From the NCBI GenBank assembly GCA_017528045.1, contig JAFXPG010000005.1:1-64000 (forward strand): a stretch of DNA of 64,000 nucleotides, read 5' to 3'. The notes under the pieces were generated by a model. The model worked only from the letters and a program-made list of their open reading frames with translations. It made no database searches and was not told the origin of the DNA. Numbering within the stretch: the stretch's first letter is position 1; every line of letters begins with the position of its first letter. This DNA comes from Alphaproteobacteria bacterium. GTDB taxonomy: Bacteria > Pseudomonadota > Alphaproteobacteria > Rs-D84. The translations under genes and the position numbers were made by a program. Below are positions 34,395 through 41,990 of this stretch, in pieces.

Positions 34395-34868
34395 TTATCT
34401 TATAAATTCTGGGGTTTTGTTCAGTTTTTGAATTTTTGCTAATAATTCTGGCAAATATTTATCATAAGAACGTGACCAAACTAACAATTTAAACAAAGTG
34501 ACGACGTTTTCTTTGTGTGTTTTTTGTTCTATATGTAACATTCTGCGACAAGAACGTTTAATAATTCGCCATTGACGCACCGTTGTTGAAGGTTTCAAAA
34601 TTATGATACGATCTGCTTGTTCCAGTATTGGTATAATCCAATCTTTCGTATATATTCCTTCTATGACCCAGTTGTCGTTTTCTGATAAAATTTTATCACG
34701 TAATTTAAGACGATCTTCTTTTGGACGTTCAACATTAAAATTGTTTTTCTGGTTTATCCATTTTATATCATCTAAATCAAAGTGGGGTATATTATTTTCG
34801 GCAGCAAGTTTTTTTGCATAAGTTGTTTTACCACTGCCTGGACCACCAGAAATAAATATTTTTGCCAT
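34395..34868 (-). CDS. P-loop nucleotide kinase-like protein (FlaR/adenylate kinase type)
   Basis: A 157-residue P-loop protein with Walker A GGPGSGKTT near residue 8-16, HFDLDDIKW, NDNWVIEGIYTKDW and ADRIIILKPSTTVRQWRIIKR, which is the usual order in topology-modulation FlaR-like and adenylate-kinase-like ATPases. The Asp of FDLDD and the Arg pair near the end of the lid are kept. I chose the ATG at 34868; a start 22 codons upstream has no family match. Substrate unknown. Confidence 0.75.
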   Translation of the reverse strand: MAKIFISGGPGSGKTTYAKKLAAENNIPHFDLDDIKWINQKNNFNVERPKEDRLKLRDKILSENDNWVIEGIYTKDWIIPILEQADRIIILKPSTTVRQWRIIKRSCRRMLHIEQKTHKENVVTLFKLLVWSRSYDKYLPELLAKIQKLNKTPEFIR

Positions 34869-34927
34869 GAATATAACCTTATTTTCACAGTATTGTATTA
34901 GAACAATTTTATTTTTGTATAAAGAAC

Positions 34928-34946
34928 ACCGCACATGGCGGTCTTT
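34928..34946 (+). terminator. Terminator-like hairpin heading repeat copy 2
   Basis: ACCGC (34928-34932), GCGGT (34938-34942), then C and six T. No plus-strand gene ends here, so it looks like part of the duplicated module. Confidence 0.55.
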
Positions 34947-34980
34947 TTTATTTAATCTGGTCGTGCTTGGTGAACAATTC

Positions 34981-35145
34981 TCGAACTGATATTATTAAGA
35001 TTGGACGGGATATTGAAGGTGTAAAACGAATATTAAATGTTGAAATTTTTGAAACAATTTTTTAAAATAAAAATATAGTCAAAAAGGGAGTAAATATGAA
35101 AAAAATAATGATATTGTGCCTTGGAATTGGTTTGTTTATTGAAAA
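34981..35145 (+). repeat. 165-bp direct repeat, copy 2
   Basis: Near-identical to 30624-30788. It runs into an intact small secreted-protein gene at 35096, so this copy keeps the full gene while copy 1 is broken. The distance between copies is 4357 bp start to start. Confidence 0.93.
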
Positions 35146-35317
35146 TGCAGATGCAGCATATACGCGTGGTCATATGCGTCGTAATGGTACTTATGTATCA
35201 GGGTACCACCATACAAAAGCCGATAAGACCAGAATAAACAACTATTCAACACGTGGTAATTATAATCCATATACAGGAAAAACAGGGACAAAACCACTTA
35301 CTAAATACGGGTATTAA
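35096..35317 (+). CDS. Small secreted protein (73 aa)
   Basis: A signal peptide (MKKIMILCLGIGLFIENADA) is followed by a 53-residue basic, Tyr/Asn/Gly-rich mature part: RGHMRRNGTYVSGYHHTKAD, then NNYSTRGNYNPYTGKTGT. The RRNGTYV and NYNPYTGK elements resemble short exported proteins found in many proteobacteria and phages, of unknown function. AAAAAGGGAG gives a good ribosome binding site. It is the intact version of the truncated copy at 30739. Confidence 0.75.
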   Translation: MKKIMILCLGIGLFIENADAAYTRGHMRRNGTYVSGYHHTKADKTRINNYSTRGNYNPYTGKTGTKPLTKYGY

Positions 35318-35339
35318 AAAACAAAAGGGGACATAAAAA

Positions 35340-35609
35340 ATGAAAAAAATTATATTTGCTTTTTGTGGGATACTTTTAACGGTTAATGCTTGGGCAACTA
35401 TGCGATATGAAATACAGGTCGCGCATAATGATGAATTTTTTATAATAAATGATGAAAAGTTTTCTGCTAAAACTTTTTGTTATTCGTGGGATGGTTTTGA
35501 TCAAGGCGACTATGTTGTGTTTCTAGATGGTTCACCATTAGGTGTGTGTGCTACAGCTGTTATTGCGAATCCTTCAACAGGTAAAACATGCGAATTATGG
35601 TGTGAATAA
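35340..35609 (+). CDS. Small secreted protein (89 aa)
   Basis: Signal peptide MKKIIFAFCGILLTVNAWA, then a 70-residue mature part with four cysteines (FCYSW, GVCATAV, TCELWCE) and a strand-rich look. No family recognised. It follows the 73-aa gene by 22 nt with AAAGGGGAC as ribosome binding site, so the two probably share an mRNA. Confidence 0.65.
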   Translation: MKKIIFAFCGILLTVNAWATMRYEIQVAHNDEFFIINDEKFSAKTFCYSWDGFDQGDYVVFLDGSPLGVCATAVIANPSTGKTCELWCE

Positions 35610-35622
35610 ATAAAAGTAGGGT

Positions 35623-35661
35623 GGGAGATTGAAGATATGAAACGAATATTAAATGTTGAAA
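35623..35661 (+). repeat. Short diverged copy of the repeat leader
   Basis: 39 nt aligned with 30650-30688 of the 165-bp unit with four mismatches by eye; both end ACGAATATTAAATGTTGAAA. Confidence 0.75.
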
Positions 35662-35709
35662 AATAAAATGTATTGGAATACAGTCATAATATATAAGAAA
35701 GGAATCAAA

Positions 35710-36237
35710 ATGAAAATTATATCTAAACTGTATTTTAATGTTTTTAAAAATCTGGGAAATTTGCGTTTAATGTTTGTGATTAGTTGTATATCTGCTGTGT
35801 TATGTTTCCTTGTTATAAATTCTCAAAACAGTAATATCTATTTTCATACTTATAATGACAAAACAGACATTTCTTCTTTGTATTCTGATATAAATGGCCA
35901 TTCTTATTTTAGTCCGGTACGGAAATATTCAGCGAAAGATTTACAAAAATTAAAGTCTTTTTATATTTATCGTTTGTGTCAGACAAATCAAAAACAAGCA
36001 TTTAATGTAGCAGAACAATGGTTTAGCAATGTTGGAAAAGGGAAAGAATTTAAGACTGAAAAAGAAATATGTGAGATAGTTCCTAAAAAAACAGGATATT
36101 CGATACATATTTATTCTTTTTCTTACTTATGGAATTATCTTTGGATCATTTTTTGGTTTTATTTTCCTTTTCTATTAGTTTTACCAATAAGATTCATAAT
36201 GGATGGTTATAAACAGGATAAAAAGAGCAAAAAATGA
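35710..36237 (+). CDS. Two-helix membrane protein of unknown function
   Basis: A 175-residue protein with membrane segments near residues 17-36 (RLMFVISCISAVLCFLVI) and 140-160 (YLWNYLWIIFWFYFPFLLVL). The loop between them, about 100 residues, would face one side of the membrane. The ATG at 35710 has AAAGGA upstream. Its stop overlaps the next start by 4 nt (ATGA). No family recognised. Confidence 0.65.
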   Translation: MKIISKLYFNVFKNLGNLRLMFVISCISAVLCFLVINSQNSNIYFHTYNDKTDISSLYSDINGHSYFSPVRKYSAKDLQKLKSFYIYRLCQTNQKQAFNVAEQWFSNVGKGKEFKTEKEICEIVPKKTGYSIHIYSFSYLWNYLWIIFWFYFPFLLVLPIRFIMDGYKQDKKSKK

Positions 36238-36908
36238 AAGATAAAGTTATAAATATTTTTATATTGGCTACTTTGGTTATGTCGGTTGTTTGTCTGCGAC
36301 CTTTATATGGCCTTCATATTAGTGCTGATATTTGTTTCTTTATTGGTTCAGTTGTATTCTTTATTAAAGGGTATTTAAATTTTTGCACAGGCAAACATAA
36401 AAGTTTAAGTGCATATATAGGACATTTAAATCATAAACTTGAAGATTTTATTGGCAAACAAGCACATAATTACAAAACAAAAGTATGGTATAAACAACCA
36501 AAATATTGGCTTTTGATATGGTTTTTCGGTGTTGTTTTACTGTATATGCTTAGATATTGGGAATTGCGTTATTCGAATTATTTTATAAGACATTTGTTAT
36601 ATATAATTCCTTTTTTACCATTTGTTATTCGTGGTTATGCCTTTCCTTTTGTTTGGTTGTTCTTTGCTGTACCAGTTTTTGGTCTTTTAAGAATTATAAG
36701 AGTATTTATGTCTGGTTGGTGGCATCCTGAATTATTGCCATTGATTTCCTTGATATGGGTATTACTTGCCGAAGGTTTTTTGATATATGTGTGCTATCGT
36801 ATTGAACGCACAAGAAAGGATAAAAAATATACTTGGAAACAAATTGTTTTTGATGTGATTTTAAGTTTAATACTGTTCGGTTTTTGTGTTTTTATGATAA
36901 TGAGATAA
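36234..36908 (+). CDS. Multi-pass membrane protein of unknown function
   Basis: A 224-residue protein with about six hydrophobic segments, including FILATLVMSVVCLRPLYGL at the start, YWLLIWFFGVVLLYML near 95 and a last one at 205-222. The FIGKQAHNYKTKVWYKQP loop is basic. It starts within the stop of the upstream membrane-protein gene, so a joint complex is plausible. No family recognised. Confidence 0.65.
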   Translation: MKDKVINIFILATLVMSVVCLRPLYGLHISADICFFIGSVVFFIKGYLNFCTGKHKSLSAYIGHLNHKLEDFIGKQAHNYKTKVWYKQPKYWLLIWFFGVVLLYMLRYWELRYSNYFIRHLLYIIPFLPFVIRGYAFPFVWLFFAVPVFGLLRIIRVFMSGWWHPELLPLISLIWVLLAEGFLIYVCYRIERTRKDKKYTWKQIVFDVILSLILFGFCVFMIMR

Positions 36909-37243
36909 ATACCATAGCGGATTCGAACTCATAAAAAATGTTAGTTTTCTAACCTTTTTTCTTAAAAAGTTCGAAAATAGGGTAAAAATTGGTCGGGCCG
37001 GTTCCTGCCTCAATACACAATAAATAAAATTAAAAAAATCTCGTGTTAGAAAATATGTAGGGCGAAAGGATTCGCTCGGTCGGCTTTGCCGACACTGCGC
37101 GGCAATCGTGACGATTTCGCTGCGCTGGCGCTTGCAAAATCTACTGCTTGTCGAACCTGACAACTTCGTTGTGATGTATCAAATCCAAATTTCGCAACGA
37201 TCACAAAATTAAAACCACCACAAAAGTGGTGGTTTGAATTTCG
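36909..37243 (+). other. Gene-free scar with tRNA 3'-end fragments and GC-rich patch
   Basis: No convincing gene. GGATTCGAACTC at about 36918-36930 looks like a tRNA T-arm fragment (minus sense). GGGCGAAAGGATTCG at 37060-37074 repeats exactly inside tRNA-Pro (37250-37264). From 37060 to about 37170 the sequence is much richer in G+C than its surroundings and holds small hairpins such as GTCGGC/GCCGAC. Confidence 0.7.
37212..37235 (-). terminator. Terminator after tRNA-Pro
   Basis: AAACCACCAC, loop AAAA, GTGGTGGTTT: ten perfect pairs. On the minus strand it lies just downstream of the tRNA and is followed by a T-rich stretch. Confidence 0.85.
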
Positions 37244-37320
37244 TGGTCGGGGCGAAAGGATTCGAACCTTCGACACCTTGGTCCCAAACCAAGTACTCTA
37301 CCAGACTGAGCTACACCCCG
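37244..37320 (-). tRNA. tRNA-Pro (anticodon TGG)
   Basis: On the minus strand: acceptor CGGGGTG pairs with CGCCCCG, D-arm AGCTCAGTCTGGTAGAGT, anticodon stem CTTGG/CCAAG with loop TTTGGGA (anticodon TGG), T-arm GAAGGTTCGAATCCTTTC. The discriminator is A and CCA is encoded (37244-37246). Confidence 0.97.
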
Positions 37321-37397
37321 AAAACGAAAGTTATTATATACTTATTTTTATAAAAAGCAAATATATTTTTACATTTTTATGTTTTTATTTTCATAAG

Positions 37398-37425
37398 TTG
37401 ACAAAAATAATTTATTGTTTAATAA
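37398..37425 (+). promoter_or_regulatory. Promoter for the PHP phosphatase gene
   Basis: TTGACA (37398-37403), 16-nt spacer, TAATAA (37420-37425). AGGA lies about 11 nt before the ATG at 37463. Confidence 0.6.
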
Positions 37426-37462
37426 TTGTAGTGCAATATATTAAAACAGGACAGAATATAAT

Positions 37463-38305
37463 ATGGCAGATTTGAAATATACTCTTCATACTCATACAAT
37501 TCGTTTTGATGGGCAAAACACACCTGCTGAAATGGTTGCTCACGCAAAAGATTTGGGGTTTAATACAATAGGTTTTTCAAACCATTTTATTGTAAACCCA
37601 GCAATAAGAAATTCTAAACTGTATTATTATTCTGAATTGGGTGGCTATCATAATATTTATTCTGGTTCTTTCAAAGAAGCTGTTTATAAATTTAAAATAC
37701 ATTATGCTGAAATTGAAAAAATACGTAAATTATATCCTGAAATGAATATATTGCGTGGAATGGAAGTGGATTTTTTTGATAATGATAAATGGAAAGAAGG
37801 ATTCCAAGAAGCAATCAGATTATTAAAACCTGATTATACTATTGGTTCAGCTCATTTTATAGAACATGATGGTGTGTTATTAAATACTCATGATTGGCAA
37901 TCCGCTGATCCAGAATTACAAAAAGAATTATTAAAACAATATTGGTCAAATGTTGAAAAAGCCGCCGGATCAGGGTTGTTTACATGGATGGCGCATCTTG
38001 ATTTGCCTAAAAAAGCTGGATTGGGTTTTGGTGATGAATGGATGGTTTTAGAAAATAAGGCAGTAAGAGCAGCAGCCAAATCAAATACTGCAATTGAAAT
38101 CAATACAGGTTTTTATCGTAATTATTGTTATGAACCATATCCTTCTAATCGTGTTTTAAAAATGATAAAAAGAAGTAAAGTTCCTGTGTTATTATCTGAT
38201 GATGCCCATTCTATGGAAGCCATAGGTCGTCATTTCGATGAAGCACAAAATTTGATAGAGTTTTTTAAATTAAAAACTTTTGATGTAAATTCTTTGATAA
38301 AATAA
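37463..38305 (+). CDS. PHP-domain phosphatase, histidinol-phosphatase type
   Basis: A 280-residue PHP-family metallohydrolase. Metal-binding motifs are in order: LHTHTIRFDG, GFSNHF, RGMEVDFFD, IGSAHF, WMAHLDLPKK and LLSDDAH. The layout and length match HisK-type histidinol phosphatases, which finish histidine synthesis, but no other his gene is in the window, so another phosphoester substrate is possible. It is a single gene with its own promoter and terminator. Confidence 0.8.
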   Translation: MADLKYTLHTHTIRFDGQNTPAEMVAHAKDLGFNTIGFSNHFIVNPAIRNSKLYYYSELGGYHNIYSGSFKEAVYKFKIHYAEIEKIRKLYPEMNILRGMEVDFFDNDKWKEGFQEAIRLLKPDYTIGSAHFIEHDGVLLNTHDWQSADPELQKELLKQYWSNVEKAAGSGLFTWMAHLDLPKKAGLGFGDEWMVLENKAVRAAAKSNTAIEINTGFYRNYCYEPYPSNRVLKMIKRSKVPVLLSDDAHSMEAIGRHFDEAQNLIEFFKLKTFDVNSLIK

Positions 38306-38330
38306 AAAATCCCCAAAACGGGGATTTTTT
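38305..38330. terminator. Bidirectional terminator
   Basis: AAAAATCCCC, loop AAAAC, GGGGATTTTT. It ends the PHP gene; on the minus strand it abuts the stop of the MotB-like gene (38329-38331). Confidence 0.88.
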
Positions 38331-39411
38331 ATTTGTTTGTTAATTGTAATTCTATACGACGATTTTTTTGTAAACTTTCCTTGTCGTTACCCAACACAAC
38401 AGGGTGTAATTCCCCAAATCCAGTTGGAACTAATCTGCGTTTTGAAACACCGTTTTTAACCAATTCGTCTATGACGGCTGTTGCACGTAACAAAGATAAT
38501 TGCATATTATTTCTGTATCCATGTGTTCCTGGTAATACCGCTTTGTTATCTGTATGTCCGTCAACACGAATTATCCAATCTATATCGCTTGGGATCTTAT
38601 CTTCGAAATCGGTAATTACATTAGCTAAAGCTTTCAATTGAGATTTTCCGTTTTTAGACACTTTATATGAACCACTTGGGAATAAAATATCACTGGATAT
38701 AATGAATCTGTCCCCATCTTGTTGTATAACTGTGCGATCACCCAAAGCATTTTTTACTTGTTTATAGAATTCCGATTGATATTCAGATAAACTGTTTAAT
38801 TCTGCAACTTTATCTGCCAAAGCTTTGTTTAAACGATTAGACATTTCTACATATTCTATATCTTGTTGTTTTGCACGTTCTTCTGCTTGCTTTAATTGTT
38901 GTTGTAATTCTTCTATGTTGGCTTGCAAAGAAGATATTTCAGAACTTGCTTGATTCAAAATTTCATTTGTTTGTTCTTGTTCAATTTTAGCCAATGCTTC
39001 TTTTTCTTCGTCAGCTTTACGTAATCTGGAAGTTAATTCAGCAATTTCATTAGCTAATTTCACTTGTTCTTCATTTAAAACAGCGATTTGTTGTTCATAG
39101 TTTTCGCTTTGTATTTGTTGATTTGCAATTTCGTTTTCTTGTATTTCTAATACATCACGTGCAGCAACCAACAATTGTTCTGCTTGTTCGTTATCAGCCG
39201 CCATTTGAACAATTTTTTCAGCTTGTTCTTGTTGAATTTGTTGTAATTCTGCAAATTTTGTATCTTCTGCTTTTTTGCTAGAAACACTGGTTATTTTCCA
39301 CAAGAATAAAAACACAATCATCAAGAAGATTAATATAATGACCAAATTTGAAAATAAATCTACGAACCCTGGCCATGCATTTGTTCTTTCACGAAAGCGT
39401 ACATTTAACAT
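38329..39411 (-). CDS. MotB-like stator protein with OmpA domain
   Basis: A 360-residue protein with one membrane segment at 19-40 preceded by WPGFVDLFSNL, where Asp18 is in the place of the proton-carrying Asp of MotB. Residues about 45-215 are a long Gln/Glu-rich coiled coil. The C-terminal 120 residues are an OmpA/MotB peptidoglycan-binding domain (DWIIRVDGHTDNKAV, RNNMQLSLLRATAV, KNRRIELQL). It pairs with the MotA-like gene 20 nt upstream. No flagellar genes are present, so it drives some other envelope process. Confidence 0.85.
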   Translation of the reverse strand: MLNVRFRERTNAWPGFVDLFSNLVIILIFLMIVFLFLWKITSVSSKKAEDTKFAELQQIQQEQAEKIVQMAADNEQAEQLLVAARDVLEIQENEIANQQIQSENYEQQIAVLNEEQVKLANEIAELTSRLRKADEEKEALAKIEQEQTNEILNQASSEISSLQANIEELQQQLKQAEERAKQQDIEYVEMSNRLNKALADKVAELNSLSEYQSEFYKQVKNALGDRTVIQQDGDRFIISSDILFPSGSYKVSKNGKSQLKALANVITDFEDKIPSDIDWIIRVDGHTDNKAVLPGTHGYRNNMQLSLLRATAVIDELVKNGVSKRRLVPTGFGELHPVVLGNDKESLQKNRRIELQLTNK

Positions 39412-39431
39412 TTTTCTCTCTCCATATTTTT

Positions 39432-40574
39432 TTAATTAAAAAGATAATCTAATACTGCGTTAATATATTCGCAATATGCATCAAAATCGTCCCATTCTTC
39501 CTTTGTTTTTGGTTTGGTATTAGGATTTTTTTCCAAATACTTATGTAAAGAATTTGTAGAAGCAAATCTTATAATACCATCAGATTCAATAATATTTTTA
39601 TCAGAAACGCACAAAAACTTTGTGTTTATATTTATGGCTTCCAATGTATCAGAAAAACATAATTCCAAGCGTTTTTGAACATTTTTTAAATCTTCATATT
39701 CCATATTATATGTTCCGATAAACAATCTTTCATTTGTACCTGTTGCAATAACCACAGGGTACTTTTTGTTAATTCTAATTAAATCTTGTACAACATAACC
39801 GGCGTCTGTAAATGCATCATAAATTTCAGATATTTTATTATATATTTGTTCATTCACAGGTGCACTTTTAACCAGCTTTTTATCAGATTCTTCATCTGCA
39901 TCTTTTATTTTTAATACATATTTTGTCATAAAATCGGATAAATCTTGGAAAATGGTATTTTGTGCAAATTGTAGTTGTAATCCCAAAAATCCAACAATTA
40001 AACTGCCCGCCAGACCAAGTAAAGAACTGGTAAATGCTGTTGCCATACCAGACAAAGGTCCGGCCATTCCATGTTGCATTTTTACCAACACATCAGGATC
40101 TTCAAAATCTATATTTAACAATAATTCTGCAAAACCACCAACTGTGATAATTAAACCCCAGAAAGTTCCTAACAAGCCTAAAAATATCAAAGTATTTGTT
40201 ATATAACGTACAGAATCTCGTTTGTCTTCTATTTTAATAGATACCAAATCCAATAATTCTGTTAAAGTAGAAGTGGTTATTTGTGTGTGTTTATTATGTA
40301 CAGCTAAAGACACAGGACGTAACAATTTAGGTGCAATACCTGTTGCTGTTTTACCTTCAAAATAAGCATGTAGCCATGTATATTCTGGTAATAATTCAAA
40401 TATATTTACAAAACACAAACCAATTCCAAAAACAGTTGTACCAATAATGATTCCATTTAACAAAACATTAGATATCGCAATATTGAAAATTGTTTGCCAA
40501 AAAAGTAGGGCACCAACCAGCAAAACCGCTGTAAAAACGGACATAATGTTAAGATTTCTATGAAATTTTTTCAT
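39432..40574 (-). CDS. MotA/TolQ/ExbB-like proton channel subunit
   Basis: A 380-residue membrane protein. Two helices lie near the N-terminus (about 12-30 and 37-55). The conserved channel region, two helices in the middle, carries LIFLGLLGTFWGLIITVGG and MAGPLSGMATAFTSSLLGLAGSL, the signature of MotA/TolQ/ExbB. About 160 C-terminal residues form a cytoplasmic domain (NEQIYNKISEIYDAFTDAGY onward) with no known counterpart that I recognise. The ATG at 40574 has GAGAGATTAG upstream. It is the first gene of a two-gene operon with the MotB-like protein. Confidence 0.82.
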   Translation of the reverse strand: MKKFHRNLNIMSVFTAVLLVGALLFWQTIFNIAISNVLLNGIIIGTTVFGIGLCFVNIFELLPEYTWLHAYFEGKTATGIAPKLLRPVSLAVHNKHTQITTSTLTELLDLVSIKIEDKRDSVRYITNTLIFLGLLGTFWGLIITVGGFAELLLNIDFEDPDVLVKMQHGMAGPLSGMATAFTSSLLGLAGSLIVGFLGLQLQFAQNTIFQDLSDFMTKYVLKIKDADEESDKKLVKSAPVNEQIYNKISEIYDAFTDAGYVVQDLIRINKKYPVVIATGTNERLFIGTYNMEYEDLKNVQKRLELCFSDTLEAININTKFLCVSDKNIIESDGIIRFASTNSLHKYLEKNPNTKPKTKEEWDDFDAYCEYINAVLDYLFN

Positions 40575-40708
40575 GATACTAATCTCTCTTTTCTCCAATG
40601 ATAATAAATTTTGCAAAGGTATGTCAATAGAGATTTAATTCAAAATAATGTTAATATCATAAAAATACTTGCTTTTTTTGAAAAAATCTTCATAATTGGT
40701 TTGTTCCT

Positions 40709-40731
40709 GCTGACAAGATGGGCTTGTTAGC
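40709..40731 (+). promoter_or_regulatory. Hairpin in the rpsF leader
   Basis: GCTGACAAG (40709-40717), loop ATGGG, CTTGTTAGC (40723-40731), nine pairs with one G-U, 23 nt before the rpsF ATG. Ribosomal-protein leaders with a bS6:bS18-binding structure are known; whether this is one is not shown. Confidence 0.4.
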
Positions 40732-40753
40732 TGTATAAACCAAAGGAAATAAA

Positions 40754-41095
40754 ATGGCTTATTATGAAAGCGTCCTGGTTTTCCGTCAGGACTTGACTGA
40801 ACCGCAAGTAAAAGAAAAAGCGGCTAAATTCACAGAAATAATCAAAGAATTGGGTGGGGATGTAAAATCCACTGAATTTTGGGGTTTGAAAAATTTGGCA
40901 TACATCATTCGTAAAAACCGCAAGGCTCATTATGTAATGTTGAATATTGAATTGCCAGGTGAACAAATCGCAGAATTGGAACGTCGTTCTCGTATTGATG
41001 AAGATGTTATACGTTTCTTGAACGTTCGCGTTGAAGAATTGTCTAAAACTCCTTCTATCATGATGAAGAAAAATACAGAAGAGGAGGTAGCATAA
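40754..41095 (+). CDS. rpsF: 30S ribosomal protein bS6
   Basis: A 113-residue ribosomal protein that pairs with bS18 on the 30S platform. [49 protein letters not shown] and [15 protein letters not shown] are the usual blocks. AAAGGAAAT precedes the ATG. Stop and next start overlap (TAATG). Confidence 0.97.
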   Translation: MAYYESVLVFRQDLTEPQVKEKAAKFTEIIKELGGDVKSTEFWGLKNLAYIIRKNRKAHYVMLNIELPGEQIAELERRSRIDEDVIRFLNVRVEELSKTPSIMMKKNTEEEVA

Positions 41096-41322
41096 TGGCA
41101 GTACGTGCAGCAATTTATCGTAAAAAATCAAACCCATTGAAAGGTAAAGTGATTGATTACAAAGATGTGAAATTGTTATCACATTACATCACAGAACGTG
41201 GAAAAATTGTTCCATCTCGTATTTCTGGGGTTTCTCAAAAAGATCAACGTGCTTTGGCAAAAGCCATTAAACGCGCACGTCATTTGGGATTGATGCCATT
41301 TGTTCGTAACAATTTGGGTTAA
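41095..41322 (+). CDS. rpsR: 30S ribosomal protein bS18
   Basis: A 75-residue basic protein with [20 protein letters not shown] and the end block [20 protein letters not shown] strong GAGGAGGT lies at the end of rpsF, 7 nt before the ATG. Middle gene of the bS6-bS18-bL9 operon. Confidence 0.97.
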   Translation: MAVRAAIYRKKSNPLKGKVIDYKDVKLLSHYITERGKIVPSRISGVSQKDQRALAKAIKRARHLGLMPFVRNNLG

Positions 41323-41354
41323 TCTCTAACTTTATTAAATAAAGGACAGATAAA

Positions 41355-41942
41355 ATGAAAGTTATTTTAACAGAAAAAATTACAAAATTGGGTAATATCG
41401 GTGAAACTGTTGAAGTTAAAACTGGTTACGCAAGAAATTATTTGTTACCAAACAAAAAAGCAATGCGTTTCACAAAAGAAAACGTTGCTTTGTTTGAAGC
41501 ACAAAAAGCAGAATTGGTTGCAAGACACGAAAATGCTAAAAAAGCAGCTGAATCAAAAGTTGAAGCGGTTAAAAATGCTAAATTACACATGATTCGTCAA
41601 GCCGGTGATACAGGTCAATTATATGGTTCTGTATCTTCTCGTGATATTGCACGTGCTTTGAAAGAAGTTGCAAACGTCAATGTAGAATCTGCACAAGTTA
41701 TGTTGGGTTCACCAATTAAATCTGTTGGTGCATTTGATACAAAAATCGCATTACATCCAGACGTTATCGTTGATGTAAAGGTTTATGTTGCACAAACACA
41801 AGATGAAATTGATGCATTGGTTGCTGGTAAAACATTAACTTTCGGTTCTAAGAAAGTAGAAGAAGTTGCTGAAGAAGCACCTGCAGCAGAAAAAGCAGAA
41901 GCAACAGAAACAGAAGAAAAATCAGAAGAAGTTGCAGAATAG
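41355..41942 (+). CDS. rplI: 50S ribosomal protein bL9
   Basis: A 195-residue bL9. The N-terminal domain MKVILTEKITKLGNIGETVE and GYARNYLLPNKKAM is typical; the long helix and the C-terminal domain (LYGSVSSRDIARAL) follow. The C-terminus has an extra Glu/Ala-rich tail (VEEVAEEAPAAEKAEATETE) beyond the usual 150 residues, a feature seen in alphaproteobacterial bL9. AAAGGACAG precedes the ATG. Confidence 0.96.
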   Translation: MKVILTEKITKLGNIGETVEVKTGYARNYLLPNKKAMRFTKENVALFEAQKAELVARHENAKKAAESKVEAVKNAKLHMIRQAGDTGQLYGSVSSRDIARALKEVANVNVESAQVMLGSPIKSVGAFDTKIALHPDVIVDVKVYVAQTQDEIDALVAGKTLTFGSKKVEEVAEEAPAAEKAEATETEEKSEEVAE

Positions 41943-41964
41943 TTTCTGTTAAAAAAAAATAAAA

Positions 41965-41990
41965 ACACCGTCAAACGACGGTGTTTTTTA
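41965..41990. terminator. Bidirectional terminator after rplI
   Basis: ACACCGTC, loop AAAC, GACGGTGT, then T run. The minus-strand secreted-protein operon ends at 41991, so it serves both. Confidence 0.92.

Noticed and set aside
38329..40574. Zorya anti-phage system (ZorA/ZorB)
   Set aside because: Only the stator-like pair is present; no ZorC, ZorD or ZorE gene lies on either side, and the MotA-like protein lacks the long ZorA-type coiled tail.
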